Shown here: positions 34,527-43,435 of the stretch, piece after piece
How the letters are laid out: the number at the start of each line of letters is the position of its first letter
How positions within the stretch are numbered: the stretch's first letter is position 1
Program-made: the position numbers and the translations under genes
NCBI RefSeq assembly: GCF_022012475.1
Contig: NZ_JAKLWS010000001.1
Location: 434,001 to 498,000 of the forward strand
Source: Rhodohalobacter sulfatireducens
Lineage (GTDB): Bacteria > Bacteroidota > Rhodothermia > Balneolales > Balneolaceae
Direction of reading: 5' to 3'
Length of the DNA stretch: 64,000 nt
Notes under the pieces: generated by a model
Database searches by the model: none
Told to the model about the DNA's origin: nothing
What the model saw: the letters and a program-made list of their open reading frames with translations, nothing else

Positions 34527-37055
34527 CTATATACCGGGCCTTGTTCTCCAGTGCTCTATCACATAAAGTAGAGAAGGCAGTAAAATAAGAGAGTTGAATA
34601 ACATCAAACCGATGCCGGCCACAGCCAGCTCGCCGATCGATCTCATGCCGGGATGAGAGGAAAACAACAGGCCTGCAAATCCAAGCATAGTGGTGAATGC
34701 ACTGACGGTGATATGCTCCCCGGTAGACCGAACCACCTTATAGATGGAGCCTTTCCCCTCTTCGATATATCGATGAATCATGTGAATGCCGCTGTCATCA
34801 CCAATACCGAGTATGGTAGGAAGTACCACGATATTGTAGAAATTAATTTTCCAGGCTGTTATCTCCATCAATCCAAACAACCATAAAAAACTGACAACTA
34901 ATGGCAGAAGTGCGAGCCCCATCCATTTAAAACTTTGAAAAATCACCAGTTTGATGAAAATAATAAACGTAAGTGTGAGAGCGACCATTACAGGCGCTTC
35001 CTCCAGCATCAGGCGGAGCATATCGGATGCTACAATCGAGGTTGAGGCAGCCGTATAAACTTGCCCGTTTGGGATACGTATTTCGGAGAGGTCGTCTGCA
35101 AATTCCATAGAATTTCGCCCGTCAGATAATCCTACTGAGGGATAGATAATTACCAGGTTTCCAATGGTGCCGTCGTTTGCTGTGAACGGGTCCAGCAAAA
35201 AACCTGGAACCTCTTTGAGCTGAACCGGTGTATCGGTAGAAGCCGCTTCTCTCAGCATTTCAAGCTGATCCGACCTGTCAGTTCGAATAAAAGGATCATT
35301 GAGTTGCTCACGAATTCCCGCAATGCGATCCAGTTTTTTCTGCTGTTCAGCCTTTGTAAAAGGGAAACGATCCTGGAGGGTTTCAACGGATCGGATTGTT
35401 GGGGAGAGGGTATCGGAATCGATTCTTTCGGACAGAACAGCGCGAACCTGAACGGCATCATCAGGGCTACTTGTAATTACATAAGCTGCATTTCGGGTTT
35501 TTTTATCGCTGTACACTTTCCTCACCTCTCTCTGAAGGGCGCTGTAGGTTTCATAATGAGGTTCAAGATTTCCAAAATCGTATTCAAAAGAGATCCGTCC
35601 GGAATACCATATCGAAAGGAAAGTGAGGCCACCTGAAATCAATAAAACAGTAGTGGCAAGAATTAATTTCCCGGTTGTGTTGGGCGATTTGATCTCGTTG
35701 GATTGAGATTTTTTTTGAACGCTTTTGGACGCTGTTTTTAAAATGCCAAATCGCTCAAGCAGAATAATGAAAGCAGCCATTACAAATATCATTGCAATAA
35801 TGGCAAACAGGATACCCAGCCCGGCGATGAAACCAAATTCACTGAATCCCTTAAAATCTGCCAGCATCAGAATAAAAAAGGCAGCCGAGGTGGTGATGCC
35901 CACAGCGGTAATGGCCTGTCCGGTCGTCATGAAAGTAGTATCAATTGCATCGAGAACTTCATGCCCCTCGCCTCTCTCTTCGACGTAACGGGCATAGAAG
36001 TGGATTCCAAAGTCGATACCCATCCCAAAGAGTAAGAGGAAAAGGGTTGAGGTCATGATGTTCAGTGTATCAAACAGTAACCATGTGATTCCAAACGTCC
36101 AGCAAAGGCTGAATGCCAAGGGGACGGACATGATCAAAGCGGTAACGGGTATGCGCATGATTTCGGAAAAGACCACTCGATAGGACCACAGGCCGCCGGT
36201 ACGCGCCATATAGTTTTTGTAAAAGAAATAGGCGGTTACCATCAACAAAAGCATTATGACACCCGCAGTAAATGAATTCTGCACATCACTGTAAATACTA
36301 TTGAGCTCAATGAGGGTTCTGATAAGACGGCCGGCAAGAGTGATCTTAATTTCCGGAAAGCCTGCAGCAGCAGCCAGGCTGTCTGTCAGAGATTCCAGGT
36401 CGCTGTATAACTCTTCGATATATTGAATATCGGTTTGTGAACCGGCCGGGAAAAATTTCAGAGCCATCGTAAGGGAGTCCGGTGAAATGAGATATTCATC
36501 TCCAATCAGGTCATTGTATGTGTCTTCAAGAACCTGGCCGAGTGAATCGGCGGAGTTCTCACTTTCGTCACCATCCAAATCAAAATAGAAGGGATTTGCT
36601 TCGAGGCGGGCTTCCTCAATTTTATCATCCAGAAATTGTTCGAGAGTTGTCAGCTCCTCATCTGTTGCGAAATAGAGGGCATTCTGTTCCAGGAATGAGA
36701 TCTCTTTTCGGTACTCAACCCTGTTGAAATAGGGTTCGCCATCCAAACGATTTCGCAGGTTCATAGCTTCAGGAATCAGGCGTTCGGCAAACTCTTTATT
36801 TGTTGCAAACGAATTACTTTCAATCACAACGGCAACTTCATTAATCGTGCCGACCTGCTCTTTCAATTTTTCAAGGGCCTGTACACTGGGGTAGGATTCT
36901 GGAATGAGTTTTGAAAAATCGGAATCGATACTGAGTTGCCGGGCAAGGCCCAACCCGATCAAAGACAGAATAAAGCTGCCAATCACTACTAAACCGGCAT
37001 GTTTCTTCGTAAAAGAAAGCGCAGGCCTCAGCCGCTGGAATAGTTTTTTGAACAT
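34527..37055 (-). CDS. MMPL/RND-family exporter
   Basis: This is an inner-membrane protein of 842 residues from ATG 37055 (frame open to a TTG at 37094 that overlaps the stop of the upstream small gene). Its twofold repeat is: membrane helix, large periplasmic loop of about 180 residues, five membrane helices, linker, then the same again. GIDFGIHFYARYVEERGEG and GIGDDSGIHMIHRYIEEGKG are the two equivalent family motifs, with Asp in the proton-relay position. MMPL proteins move lipids, hopanoids or other hydrophobic molecules using the proton gradient. No partner outer-membrane or adaptor gene is present. The upstream 83-residue gene probably shares its transcript. Confidence 0.9.
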   Translation of the reverse strand: MFKKLFQRLRPALSFTKKHAGLVVIGSFILSLIGLGLARQLSIDSDFSKLIPESYPSVQALEKLKEQVGTINEVAVVIESNSFATNKEFAERLIPEAMNLRNRLDGEPYFNRVEYRKEISFLEQNALYFATDEELTTLEQFLDDKIEEARLEANPFYFDLDGDESENSADSLGQVLEDTYNDLIGDEYLISPDSLTMALKFFPAGSQTDIQYIEELYSDLESLTDSLAAAAGFPEIKITLAGRLIRTLIELNSIYSDVQNSFTAGVIMLLLMVTAYFFYKNYMARTGGLWSYRVVFSEIMRIPVTALIMSVPLAFSLCWTFGITWLLFDTLNIMTSTLFLLLFGMGIDFGIHFYARYVEERGEGHEVLDAIDTTFMTTGQAITAVGITTSAAFFILMLADFKGFSEFGFIAGLGILFAIIAMIFVMAAFIILLERFGILKTASKSVQKKSQSNEIKSPNTTGKLILATTVLLISGGLTFLSIWYSGRISFEYDFGNLEPHYETYSALQREVRKVYSDKKTRNAAYVITSSPDDAVQVRAVLSERIDSDTLSPTIRSVETLQDRFPFTKAEQQKKLDRIAGIREQLNDPFIRTDRSDQLEMLREAASTDTPVQLKEVPGFLLDPFTANDGTIGNLVIIYPSVGLSDGRNSMEFADDLSEIRIPNGQVYTAASTSIVASDMLRLMLEEAPVMVALTLTFIIFIKLVIFQSFKWMGLALLPLVVSFLWLFGLMEITAWKINFYNIVVLPTILGIGDDSGIHMIHRYIEEGKGSIYKVVRSTGEHITVSAFTTMLGFAGLLFSSHPGMRSIGELAVAGIGLMLFNSLILLPSLLYVIEHWRTRPGI

Positions 37056-37090
37056 GTGCTGTATTTCTACATGTGTACCGGGATTGCAAA

Positions 37091-37342
37091 TCAACCGTTA
37101 TAATCGGGGTGTATATCGGCTACGTAAAGAAGATTGTTGTCTTGAATCTCAAAACGGCCATCCATCACGTAATAACACATTCCGGGTTTAAGGGGTGCTT
37201 TTATATCATGCTCGATCTCGGCTTTCTCATTCTTGGTTATGGCCCCTCCCTCATTTTCCCACTGCTGTTCGAGCTGAAAATATTCTATGACCTCTTGAGG
37301 AACATCAAGTTTTATTTTTATTTGCCAAACTTCTGAATTCAT
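37091..37342 (-). CDS. Small hypothetical protein, co-transcribed with the MMPL exporter
   Basis: Family not recognised. The 83-residue acidic soluble protein has no signal peptide and several Tyr/Trp (MCYYVMDGRFEIQDNNLLYVADIHPDYNG at the end, two lines of beta strands likely). GAGGTG lies before the ATG at 37342. Its TGA overlaps a potential TTG start of the MMPL frame (TTGA), which suggests a two-gene transcript. It could be real but accessory; confidence rests on ribosome-binding site and position. Confidence 0.6.
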   Translation of the reverse strand: MNSEVWQIKIKLDVPQEVIEYFQLEQQWENEGGAITKNEKAEIEHDIKAPLKPGMCYYVMDGRFEIQDNNLLYVADIHPDYNG

Positions 37343-37674
37343 AATACACCTCTGTTTTTTATGACTCTCTAAAAAGTTATGGAGATGACGAACGATCTGT
37401 ATTGCAATGGATTCAACTGACTTTATAGAAATTTCCCGATAAAATCTGTAGGGAAAACCTGAGTCTTTAAAGGATCATTATGGATCGGGAGCAAATGGTG
37501 AGTGCAGTGAATTATTCATAAATAATGTAAACCTTAAATAGATCTGTGTTTGTAATACAATTCCCTATTAAAACTTTGGAAAATAGACTACGATGTTTAA
37601 ATAACGATACCTACAGCAAGTGAAGAGAGATCTTAAAAAATTGATTAGTATAAGATCAGGGAAAAGGAGGGAAT
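37343..37674. other. Divergent promoter region between the exporter pair and the DUF2267 gene
   Basis: This 332-base AT-rich spacer must hold promoters for both directions. No gene is seen. It contains ATACCTACA (37607-37615), the reverse of the TGTAGGTAT motif found before the sensor kinase, and TGTAGGGAAAACC at about 37447-37459, which resembles the left half of the dyad at 12097. Confidence 0.5.
37607..37615 (-). promoter_or_regulatory. Candidate regulator half-site TGTAGGTAT (minus strand)
   Basis: Read on the minus strand the 9 bases equal the motif at 12074-12082. It lies 60 bases before the DUF2267 start, a plausible position for promoter control. Binding is inferred only. Confidence 0.25.
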
Positions 37675-38121
37675 ATGAATAGTGAAGTCAATTTTGATAA
37701 TCAGTGCAAAGAGACATTAATGTGGGTTTATGACGTAGCGCAGAGAACAACCTGCCCCGAACGGGAAGATTGGGCTTTTAATGCATTGCGGGCCGTATTG
37801 CATGCTATCAGGGACCGAACCACAATCGAAGAGGCTTTCCATCTTGCAGCCCAATTGCCGGTGTTGCTTCGGGGTTACTACTTTGAAGGTTATAGGCCAT
37901 CAGGAAAAAAAGTAAAACTGAATGCCGGTCAATTCTTAATCCGCATTCGCAAGGAGATGGGGGCTTCAAACGAACTTTCTCCTGAAGATGCTTTAAGTGC
38001 CGTCTTAAATGTGCTGTATGAACATGTAAGTATCGGGGAATTGGAAGATGTGAAAAAATCCATGCCAAAAGATATTGTAAATCTTTGGGAGCAAGAAATG
38101 CAGAATAGTACGGTTTGGTAG
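37675..38121 (+). CDS. DUF2267 protein
   Basis: The 148-residue protein matches DUF2267 throughout: AFNALRAVLHAIRDRTTIEEAFHLAAQLPVLLRGYYFEGYRP, followed by a second helical half ending in LPKDI-like MPKDIVNLW. The domain's biochemistry is unknown, but in several bacteria it is induced with Hsp20, phosphoribosyltransferase and dodecin genes under stress or dormancy, which is the company seen here. A strong AAAGGAGGG precedes the ATG. The dodecin gene follows by 51 bases and probably shares the transcript. Confidence 0.88.
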   Translation: MNSEVNFDNQCKETLMWVYDVAQRTTCPEREDWAFNALRAVLHAIRDRTTIEEAFHLAAQLPVLLRGYYFEGYRPSGKKVKLNAGQFLIRIRKEMGASNELSPEDALSAVLNVLYEHVSIGELEDVKKSMPKDIVNLWEQEMQNSTVW

Positions 38122-38172
38122 TTCAACGAAGTTATAAATCAGGAAAGGTTAACAAAAACAAGAGGTAAAATT

Positions 38173-38370
38173 ATGTCATTAGCAAAAGTAATTGAAGTGA
38201 TTGCAGAAGGCCCAACAATGGAAGAAGCGGTAGAGAATGCCGTAATTGATGCATCCAAAACCGTACACAACATAAAGAGTGTGTATGTGGAAAACATGCA
38301 GGGAATTGTTGAAGGAAACAGCATTGCTAAATACCGGGTGAATGTTAAAGTAACATTCGTTCTGGATTAG
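38173..38370 (+). CDS. Dodecin family protein lacking the flavin-stacking Trp
   Basis: The 65-residue protein has the complete dodecin fold pattern: KVIEVIAEGPTMEEAVENAV, a helix, then KYRVNVKVTFVLD. Classical dodecins form a 12-mer and bind paired flavins between Trp side chains in NLDWFEV. Here the segment reads NIKSVYV, with Ser36 in place of Trp, and the usual HYQV strand reads KYRV. This is the Trp-less form like mycobacterial Rv0379, described as a calcium dodecin, so flavin storage is doubtful. A terminator follows the gene. Confidence 0.9.
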   Translation: MSLAKVIEVIAEGPTMEEAVENAVIDASKTVHNIKSVYVENMQGIVEGNSIAKYRVNVKVTFVLD

Positions 38371-38396
38371 AAGATGCTACCATAACCACGCGGAGA

Positions 38397-38432
38397 AAAG
38401 GGTGTTCAGGTTGACCTGAGCACCCTTTATTT
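38397..38432 (+). terminator. Rho-independent terminator after the dodecin gene
   Basis: A long stem AAAGGGTG-T-TCAGG / CCTGA-G-CACCCTTT (38397-38428) with loop TTGA is followed by ATTTTAT. It lies 27 bases after the dodecin stop and before the end of the convergent hydrolase gene, so it may act in both directions. Confidence 0.8.
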
Positions 38433-38453
38433 TATGAAATGCAAGCTCTCAGA

Positions 38454-39140
38454 TCATCTTTCTACGGAATCCTTATGCTCCGTTTGGCTATACTCCGGAT
38501 CCGGGTGATTTAAAAATTTATCAAACCATTCTATCGAAATTTTTGCGACCTCATCCAGTTTCTTCGGTTCTTCAAACAAGTGTGTGGCACCGGGTATAAT
38601 TGCCATCTCTTTTTTAGCATTGAGCCGGTTGAAAATTTTCCTGTGTACTTCAAGCAGATGAAAATCAAGTTCACCAACGATCAGCAATGTGGGCGCAATA
38701 ACTTTGTCGATAAACTCCCTGGCTAACTCAATCCGTCCGCCCCTGCAAACAAGAGCTTTGATCACTCCATCAAGTTCAGATGCTACTTTAATTGCCGCCG
38801 CTGCACCTGTGCTCGATCCGTATAATGCCGGGCGCAACATCTCGTACTGGGTTTGGTTTTTTAACCACAAAACAATCATCTCCAATCGAAGGGCCATCTC
38901 CTGGATATTAAATTCGATTCCTTCTGAATCGAGTTCTTGTTTATCGTGCAGGTCACAAAGCAACGTTGCAAAACCGGCATCTTGCAGCCTGTTGGCTATT
39001 TTTACATTTCTCGGGCTGAACCGGCCGCTGCCTAATCCATGCGAGAAAATTACAATTCCCTTCGCTATATCCGGTTTGCTGATTGTTGCTGTCAGATCAT
39101 TATTGCCAACCGGTATAGTAACTTGTCTAATTTTTATCAT
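38454..39140 (-). CDS. Alpha/beta hydrolase, dienelactone-hydrolase-like
   Basis: The 228-residue soluble enzyme has oxyanion motif FSHGLGSG, nucleophile elbow G-S-S-T-G with Ser110, Asp159 in GELDF and His187 in GATHLFEEP, so the triad is complete. Such hydrolases are often next to, or fused with, phosphoribosyltransferase genes of the type found here at 39828-40487, in stress clusters. Natural substrate unknown. It is divergent from the OB-fold protein gene, with a 235-base shared upstream region. Confidence 0.88.
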   Translation of the reverse strand: MIKIRQVTIPVGNNDLTATISKPDIAKGIVIFSHGLGSGRFSPRNVKIANRLQDAGFATLLCDLHDKQELDSEGIEFNIQEMALRLEMIVLWLKNQTQYEMLRPALYGSSTGAAAAIKVASELDGVIKALVCRGGRIELAREFIDKVIAPTLLIVGELDFHLLEVHRKIFNRLNAKKEMAIIPGATHLFEEPKKLDEVAKISIEWFDKFLNHPDPEYSQTEHKDSVER

Positions 39141-39250
39141 GGCTCTCTCTCCCCCAAAAATTTAGTTTCTATTTTAATCTTATAATTTTTTCTGCGTTAC
39201 ACCATAGGTGCAGACCTTAAATACTTCCCCCTCGGTTTGGATATGAAACA

Positions 39251-39269
39251 TGTAGTCTATTCCCTTACA
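39251..39269. promoter_or_regulatory. Candidate operator TGTAGTCTATTCCCTTACA
   Basis: This 19-base element has TGTAG and TTACA ends, like the 19-base dyad before the sensor kinase (12097-12115). It lies between the divergent hydrolase and OB-fold genes. The inner bases do not match well, so chance similarity is possible. Confidence 0.2.
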
Positions 39270-39375
39270 ACTATGGTCGTTTTTCAATTACTTACTGATT
39301 AGGTGATAACAATAGGGTTTTTAATGAAAAAATTGACCAGTTTTTGAATAAAGGTTCATTAAAAACGGAGGAGAT

Positions 39376-39813
39376 ATGAACGTAAAAAATGAAATGATTG
39401 CAGGTGGAGCCGCACTGGTAACGTTAGCTGGAGTAGCACTTGCAGGATATCAATACAGGAATCGCCACAAAGGTTACTACCGGGAGTTTGATTTGGACAC
39501 ATTAGAAGAACTGACCGGTAAAGTTGCTGATATACGATTTTCCGGAAAAGACAACAGCGAAAGCAAAGGCATGGAACTGATTTTGCAATCCGATGAAAAG
39601 TTAATTCCGGTTCACCTCGGGCCAGCATGGTATATGAACATGCAACGTGGAAATTTTAAAAAGGGAGATATCGTAACAGTGAAGGGATCGCGTGCAGATT
39701 TAAATCACAAATCCGTACTGATTGCCCAAGAATTAAAACAAGGGAATAAGTTGCTCAGACTTCGGGATGAAAACGGACACCCGCATTGGATAGCCTGGGA
39801 GCGGCTTTCCTGA
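39376..39813 (+). CDS. Membrane-anchored OB-fold protein of unknown function
   Basis: The 145-residue protein has one N-terminal membrane segment (about 8-27). A soluble OB-fold-like beta domain follows with GKVADIRF, LIPVHLGPAWYM, GDIVTVKGSRADL and LLRLRDENGHPHWIAW. The VHLGPxWY and LRDExGxPxW patterns recall a family that includes MamS-like proteins; no activity is known. A clear ACGGAGGAG precedes the ATG. The phosphoribosyltransferase gene starts 14 bases later, so the two are one transcript. Confidence 0.7.
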   Translation: MNVKNEMIAGGAALVTLAGVALAGYQYRNRHKGYYREFDLDTLEELTGKVADIRFSGKDNSESKGMELILQSDEKLIPVHLGPAWYMNMQRGNFKKGDIVTVKGSRADLNHKSVLIAQELKQGNKLLRLRDENGHPHWIAWERLS

Positions 39814-39827
39814 ACAAATGATTGAAT

Positions 39828-40487
39828 ATGTTTCTAAACAGAAGTGATGCAGGTAAAAAGCTGGCGAAAAAACTAACCGGGTATAAAACAAAGAACCCAG
39901 TTGTGCTGGCCATACCACGCGGTGGAGTTGTTATTGGATATGAAGTTGCCAGTGTGTTGGATTGCGAGTTTTCTGTAATTGTAGCCAGGAAACTTGGATA
40001 CCTGAGAAACCCGGAAGCGGCATTTGGAGCCGTAGCGGAAGACGGTAGTGTGGTTTTACAGCCTTTTTCAAAAAAAAGACTGGGTAAGATGGAAATAGAA
40101 ACCGTCCTTAAGATTGAAAAAGAAGAGATTGAGCGACGGAAAAAAGCATATCGTGGAAAAAGAGAGTTGCCAAACCTCACTAATAGGGTAGTTATTCTTG
40201 TTGATGACGGTATTGCAACCGGTTCTACACTAATGGTTGCTATTGAAATGTGTCAAAAACAGAAGCCTAAAGAACTTGTAGTTGCGGCTCCGGTTTCCGG
40301 TGATGGAATGAAGCGAAAACTTTCCCAAAAAGTTGACAATGTCATCATTCTCGAAACACCTATTGATTTCAGAGCGGTATCGCAGGTATATGAGGTGTTT
40401 GACCAGGTGGGAGACAACGAGGTTTACAAACTTTTTGAGATGTACCGGATACTCCGGACACTTAAAAAAAATCTCGATTATAACTGA
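39828..40487 (+). CDS. Phosphoribosyltransferase family protein (stress-cluster type)
   Basis: The 219-residue protein from ATG 39828 (a TTG two codons earlier is possible) has the type I PRPP-binding loop VVILVDDGIATGSTLMVA and the N-terminal PVVLAIPRGGVVIGYEVA characteristic of a subfamily found beside Hsp20, dienelactone hydrolase and DUF2267 genes. Its substrate is not established. Type I phosphoribosyltransferases join a base to PRPP, but this subfamily is not in a nucleotide pathway cluster, so another role is likely. The membrane protein gene follows by 28 bases. Confidence 0.88.
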   Translation: MFLNRSDAGKKLAKKLTGYKTKNPVVLAIPRGGVVIGYEVASVLDCEFSVIVARKLGYLRNPEAAFGAVAEDGSVVLQPFSKKRLGKMEIETVLKIEKEEIERRKKAYRGKRELPNLTNRVVILVDDGIATGSTLMVAIEMCQKQKPKELVVAAPVSGDGMKRKLSQKVDNVIILETPIDFRAVSQVYEVFDQVGDNEVYKLFEMYRILRTLKKNLDYN

Positions 40488-40515
40488 ATTTTAAGAGTAA
40501 AAGAGAGGTATATAG

Positions 40516-40833
40516 ATGGAAGAGCTAACATTAACGCTCATTTACTGGTATGCATCGGTAGGTTTGTTTGTGGGATTTTTGTTTGGCCTTATTATTGAGA
40601 GGGAAGGAATTTCATTAGAAGCCAACGTCTTTTGGGGATTTGTAGGTGGGATCCTCATGGGCATCATCGGCCTGGACCGCGGTATTGCCGATGGTGTTTT
40701 CTTTTCATTTTTTACGAACTGGGCATTTCTATTCCTGATCAATGTTTTTCATCAACATCATGTAGAGGATATATTGGGAGAAATAGAGCATCCAGCTCAC
40801 GTTCATCACAGCAAAAGAAAAGCGAATAAATAA
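40516..40833 (+). CDS. Small membrane protein with His-rich tail
   Basis: Family not recognised. The 105-residue protein has three predicted membrane segments (about 8-26, 38-58 and 60-78, with Gly-rich GGILMGIIG) and a C-terminal tail with several His (FHQHHVEDILG, HPAHVHHSKRK) that could bind metal. A good AGAGAGG precedes the ATG. It is the last gene of the OB-fold/phosphoribosyltransferase transcript and closes the stress island. Confidence 0.72.
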   Translation: MEELTLTLIYWYASVGLFVGFLFGLIIEREGISLEANVFWGFVGGILMGIIGLDRGIADGVFFSFFTNWAFLFLINVFHQHHVEDILGEIEHPAHVHHSKRKANK

Positions 40834-41232
40834 AGCTTCTTTCTACCGAACATCATGTGAGTACGGTCTGAGGGTTTCTTCGGAGCGTTCGATCGTTCAA
40901 ATTATTGCCAGGTCAGCAAATCATATCGATTTGAACAACTGCTTTATTTGCCCCGGGATGAGTCGGTTTTTTATTTGAGAGATCTTCAAATTGTCAGAGA
41001 ACGTTTTTAAAAAACTTTTAGGCCATCCTGAACTTAGTATGGGATCTCCGTCCTTGGATCTTTATGGGGTTTAGAGATTCCGGATCAAGTCATGAATCAC
41101 GAACCCCGGGTTTTGCAATGCTTCCCCGGGATAAAAATTACGTTTCGATGAGAAATGGACTCGGGTTTTATAGAAGATCGTTTACCCGTATTTTCAGTCA
41201 AAAATTGCGTCTAATTAGCGTCACAATCATTG
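40834..41232. other. Intergenic stretch after the stress island
   Basis: This 400-base spacer has no gene. It contains text typical of degenerate intergenic repeats (GGATCTTTATGGGG, ATTCCGGATCAAGTC, CCCCGGG twice), and probably the promoter of the HAD gene. No motif could be defined with confidence. Confidence 0.45.
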
Positions 41233-41964
41233 ATGGATATTGAATTGAAGAGTAAACCCGCCCAATACGAAGCTGTTATTTTTGATATGGACGGTGTCAT
41301 CATAAACAGTAAAGATCATGTAGAACAGTTTTGGCTTCAAAAGCTGGCTGATTACGGTATAGACATTCCTGAAAATGAAAGAGAAGAACGCTTTCACGGC
41401 CGGCCGGCACGCCCAACAGTTAACGATCTTTTTGCCCCTCTCTCCAAAGATGAACGTGAGGAGATTATCAAAGAGTGTGGAGAGTTTGATGCCTCCGTTG
41501 AAACCTACCCCATGATTCCCGGTGTTGAACAGCTTTTGAAAAAGTGCTCGGATAACGGGGTTCGAATGGGCTTGGTGACCAGTGCTTTGCCCGGAAAAGT
41601 GGACAGAATGCTTGCAGGACTAAGTTTTTCATCTCCGTTTGAAGTGATGATCACCGCGAATCTTGTGGAAAATGGAAAACCCAACCCAGAGTGCTACCTT
41701 CTCGCGGCAGAAAAATTAGATGTAGATCCGGAGACTATGATTGTTTTTGAAGATTCAGTCAGCGGTGTAAAAGCTGCATCCGGCGCAGGAGCCACAGTTG
41801 TGGGGATTAATGAAGACGGATTAACCAAGGCGTTGTTGTCAGAGGGAGCAATCAGCGTTCAGCCTGACCTTAAAGAGGCAAAAGTTGTTCATGAATCCGG
41901 AAGGGTGTATCTCTATCCAAATGGAAAAGATGAGGCTGGTTTTTCGGTTTCGAGTGGGGAGTGA
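41233..41964 (+). CDS. HAD-superfamily phosphatase / beta-phosphoglucomutase-like
   Basis: The 243-residue cytosolic enzyme has HAD motif I DMDGV with Asp18 (nucleophile) and Asp20, motif II VTSA, Lys in NGKPNPECYL and motif IV FEDSVSGVKAA. The four-helix cap suggests a sugar-phosphate phosphatase or phosphoglucomutase. Start: TTG 41230 is followed directly by ATG 41233, which was chosen. Substrate not readable. It is convergent with the YdjC-type gene. Confidence 0.9.
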   Translation: MDIELKSKPAQYEAVIFDMDGVIINSKDHVEQFWLQKLADYGIDIPENEREERFHGRPARPTVNDLFAPLSKDEREEIIKECGEFDASVETYPMIPGVEQLLKKCSDNGVRMGLVTSALPGKVDRMLAGLSFSSPFEVMITANLVENGKPNPECYLLAAEKLDVDPETMIVFEDSVSGVKAASGAGATVVGINEDGLTKALLSEGAISVQPDLKEAKVVHESGRVYLYPNGKDEAGFSVSSGE

Positions 41965-41993
41965 ATAAGGCGAATCTCTTTTTGAAAAAGTAC

Positions 41994-42012
41994 AACGGGC
42001 AGCCTGCCCGTT
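41994..42012. terminator. Hairpin after the HAD gene
   Basis: Perfect arms AACGGGCA (41994-42001) and TGCCCGTT (42005-42012) enclose a 3-base loop, 30 bases after the stop codon. No T-run follows, so factor-independent termination is uncertain. Confidence 0.45.
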
Positions 42013-42095
42013 ACTGATCAACCATAAAAATCTTATTTCAACAAATTGAAGATAAACGTCATTTCATCTTACAGATTTTATTTTAGCTTCCAGAG

Positions 42096-42112
42096 CCGGA
42101 CAGGCTGTCCGG
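42096..42112. terminator. Palindrome CCGGACAG-G-CTGTCCGG after the YdjC gene (minus strand)
   Basis: This perfect 8-bp inverted repeat with a one-base centre (too tight for a normal loop without opening inner pairs) lies just beyond the stop codon of the minus-strand deacetylase gene. It may be a terminator or part of an intergenic repeat. Confidence 0.4.
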
Positions 42113-42126
42113 CGTACAATTAATTA

Positions 42127-43116
42127 TCAATCGGGATACATCAGTTCTTTAATCTCCCGCCAGGTGACTAATTTGATATTCTCTTCTTCGAGAAGATCTT
42201 TGACCCGTTGGCTGGTGAAATAATTGAAATCGCGTTGGCGCCATTCGGCACCAAAGTTGTGGTGGTAATTGATGGTCATGGCGTTCATCTCGGCATCATC
42301 GTAAGCTGGGTGAAGCAAGATTTCGTTTAGCCCGGGTTTAAGGTTTTTGATTTCACTGTCATACTTTTCAAACCAGTCACTTTCATGTGTGGTGGAATCC
42401 AGCATAACCACTTCCTGTACGTGAAGCGGGTATTCTTCAGCCAACTCTATAATTTCATTTCGAGCCTCAATATCCGAAAACATCGCCTCTTCAATCCAGT
42501 TATCAGGAACTAAAACGGGAAGTTTGTACTCTTGCCCCACTCTCAGGTAGGCTTCAAAAAGATCAGGATGCGAAAACAAGGTTCCCATGTGACTGTCGAG
42601 ATGAGTTGGATTGAGGCCAAACTGGTATGCCCGCTCCACCTGGGCCCGGATCTCGTTTTCAATTTCGGCAGGATCGGCATTTGCTACCACTTCGTCCACT
42701 GTTGGGTAAAAGTAATTCTTGTCTGTCAACAGGGTGGAAATCTCGTTCGAAGGAAGGACACCATCCCACTTATAATACATCCATTCGGAGGTTAAGGTGA
42801 GGTGCAAACCCAAATCAAATTCGGGATTCTTGCTGGCGTAATGCGCAATTTCCGGAAACCACGGTGTTGGAACCATGATGGATGCGGAGTTAATACCGTT
42901 CTGCTCCCAGGCAGAGATACTGGCTGCATTTTTAGAATGACCCACTCCGAGATCGTCAGCATGAATAATCAGGAGTTTAGCATCAGCAGGGTAGCCCAAT
43001 TGTTCAGCAAGAGTTTTTGATGGATCCATTTGACAGAAAGAATTTTCAGAATTTAGAGTAAGTCCGATTGATACTAAAATGAAGAGAGCAACTTTAAAAA
43101 TGTCGGAGAAGGTCAT
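42127..43116 (-). CDS. YdjC/ChbG-family carbohydrate deacetylase, secreted
   Basis: The 329-residue protein has a signal peptide (about residues 1-28) and then the YdjC domain. IIHADDLGVGHS carries the metal-binding Asp54/Asp55 pair, DLGLHLTLTSEW the His pair and THLDSHMG the next ligands. Known family members remove acetyl groups from chitooligosaccharides. The mature protein would act in the periplasm or on the surface. Neighbours give no pathway. Confidence 0.9.
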   Translation of the reverse strand: MTFSDIFKVALFILVSIGLTLNSENSFCQMDPSKTLAEQLGYPADAKLLIIHADDLGVGHSKNAASISAWEQNGINSASIMVPTPWFPEIAHYASKNPEFDLGLHLTLTSEWMYYKWDGVLPSNEISTLLTDKNYFYPTVDEVVANADPAEIENEIRAQVERAYQFGLNPTHLDSHMGTLFSHPDLFEAYLRVGQEYKLPVLVPDNWIEEAMFSDIEARNEIIELAEEYPLHVQEVVMLDSTTHESDWFEKYDSEIKNLKPGLNEILLHPAYDDAEMNAMTINYHHNFGAEWRQRDFNYFTSQRVKDLLEEENIKLVTWREIKELMYPD

Positions 43117-43435
43117 AGATATAAAAACTATTTATGATTGGTAGAGATCGAGAAATACCAACCCAAATTTGATTATTTAAGAGCTAAAGCACAACCGGTG
43201 GCAAATTATTGATGAGTATATTTTTCCTGAGTAGTTGATAGAAATCCGGTGTTCGAATGGTTTTGGCTTCTGCTCGCGCTCGTTTATTTTTTCATCTTCT
43301 TTGACCTGTATTTAGCATGTTCACTTCTACAGTAAGTTGGCTAATAATCCATTTAATAAACCTATGAAGCAAGAATTTCAAAGAGAATCATTAGAAGCTC
43401 TTCATTCATTAGAAATAGAATCAAATATGATTACA

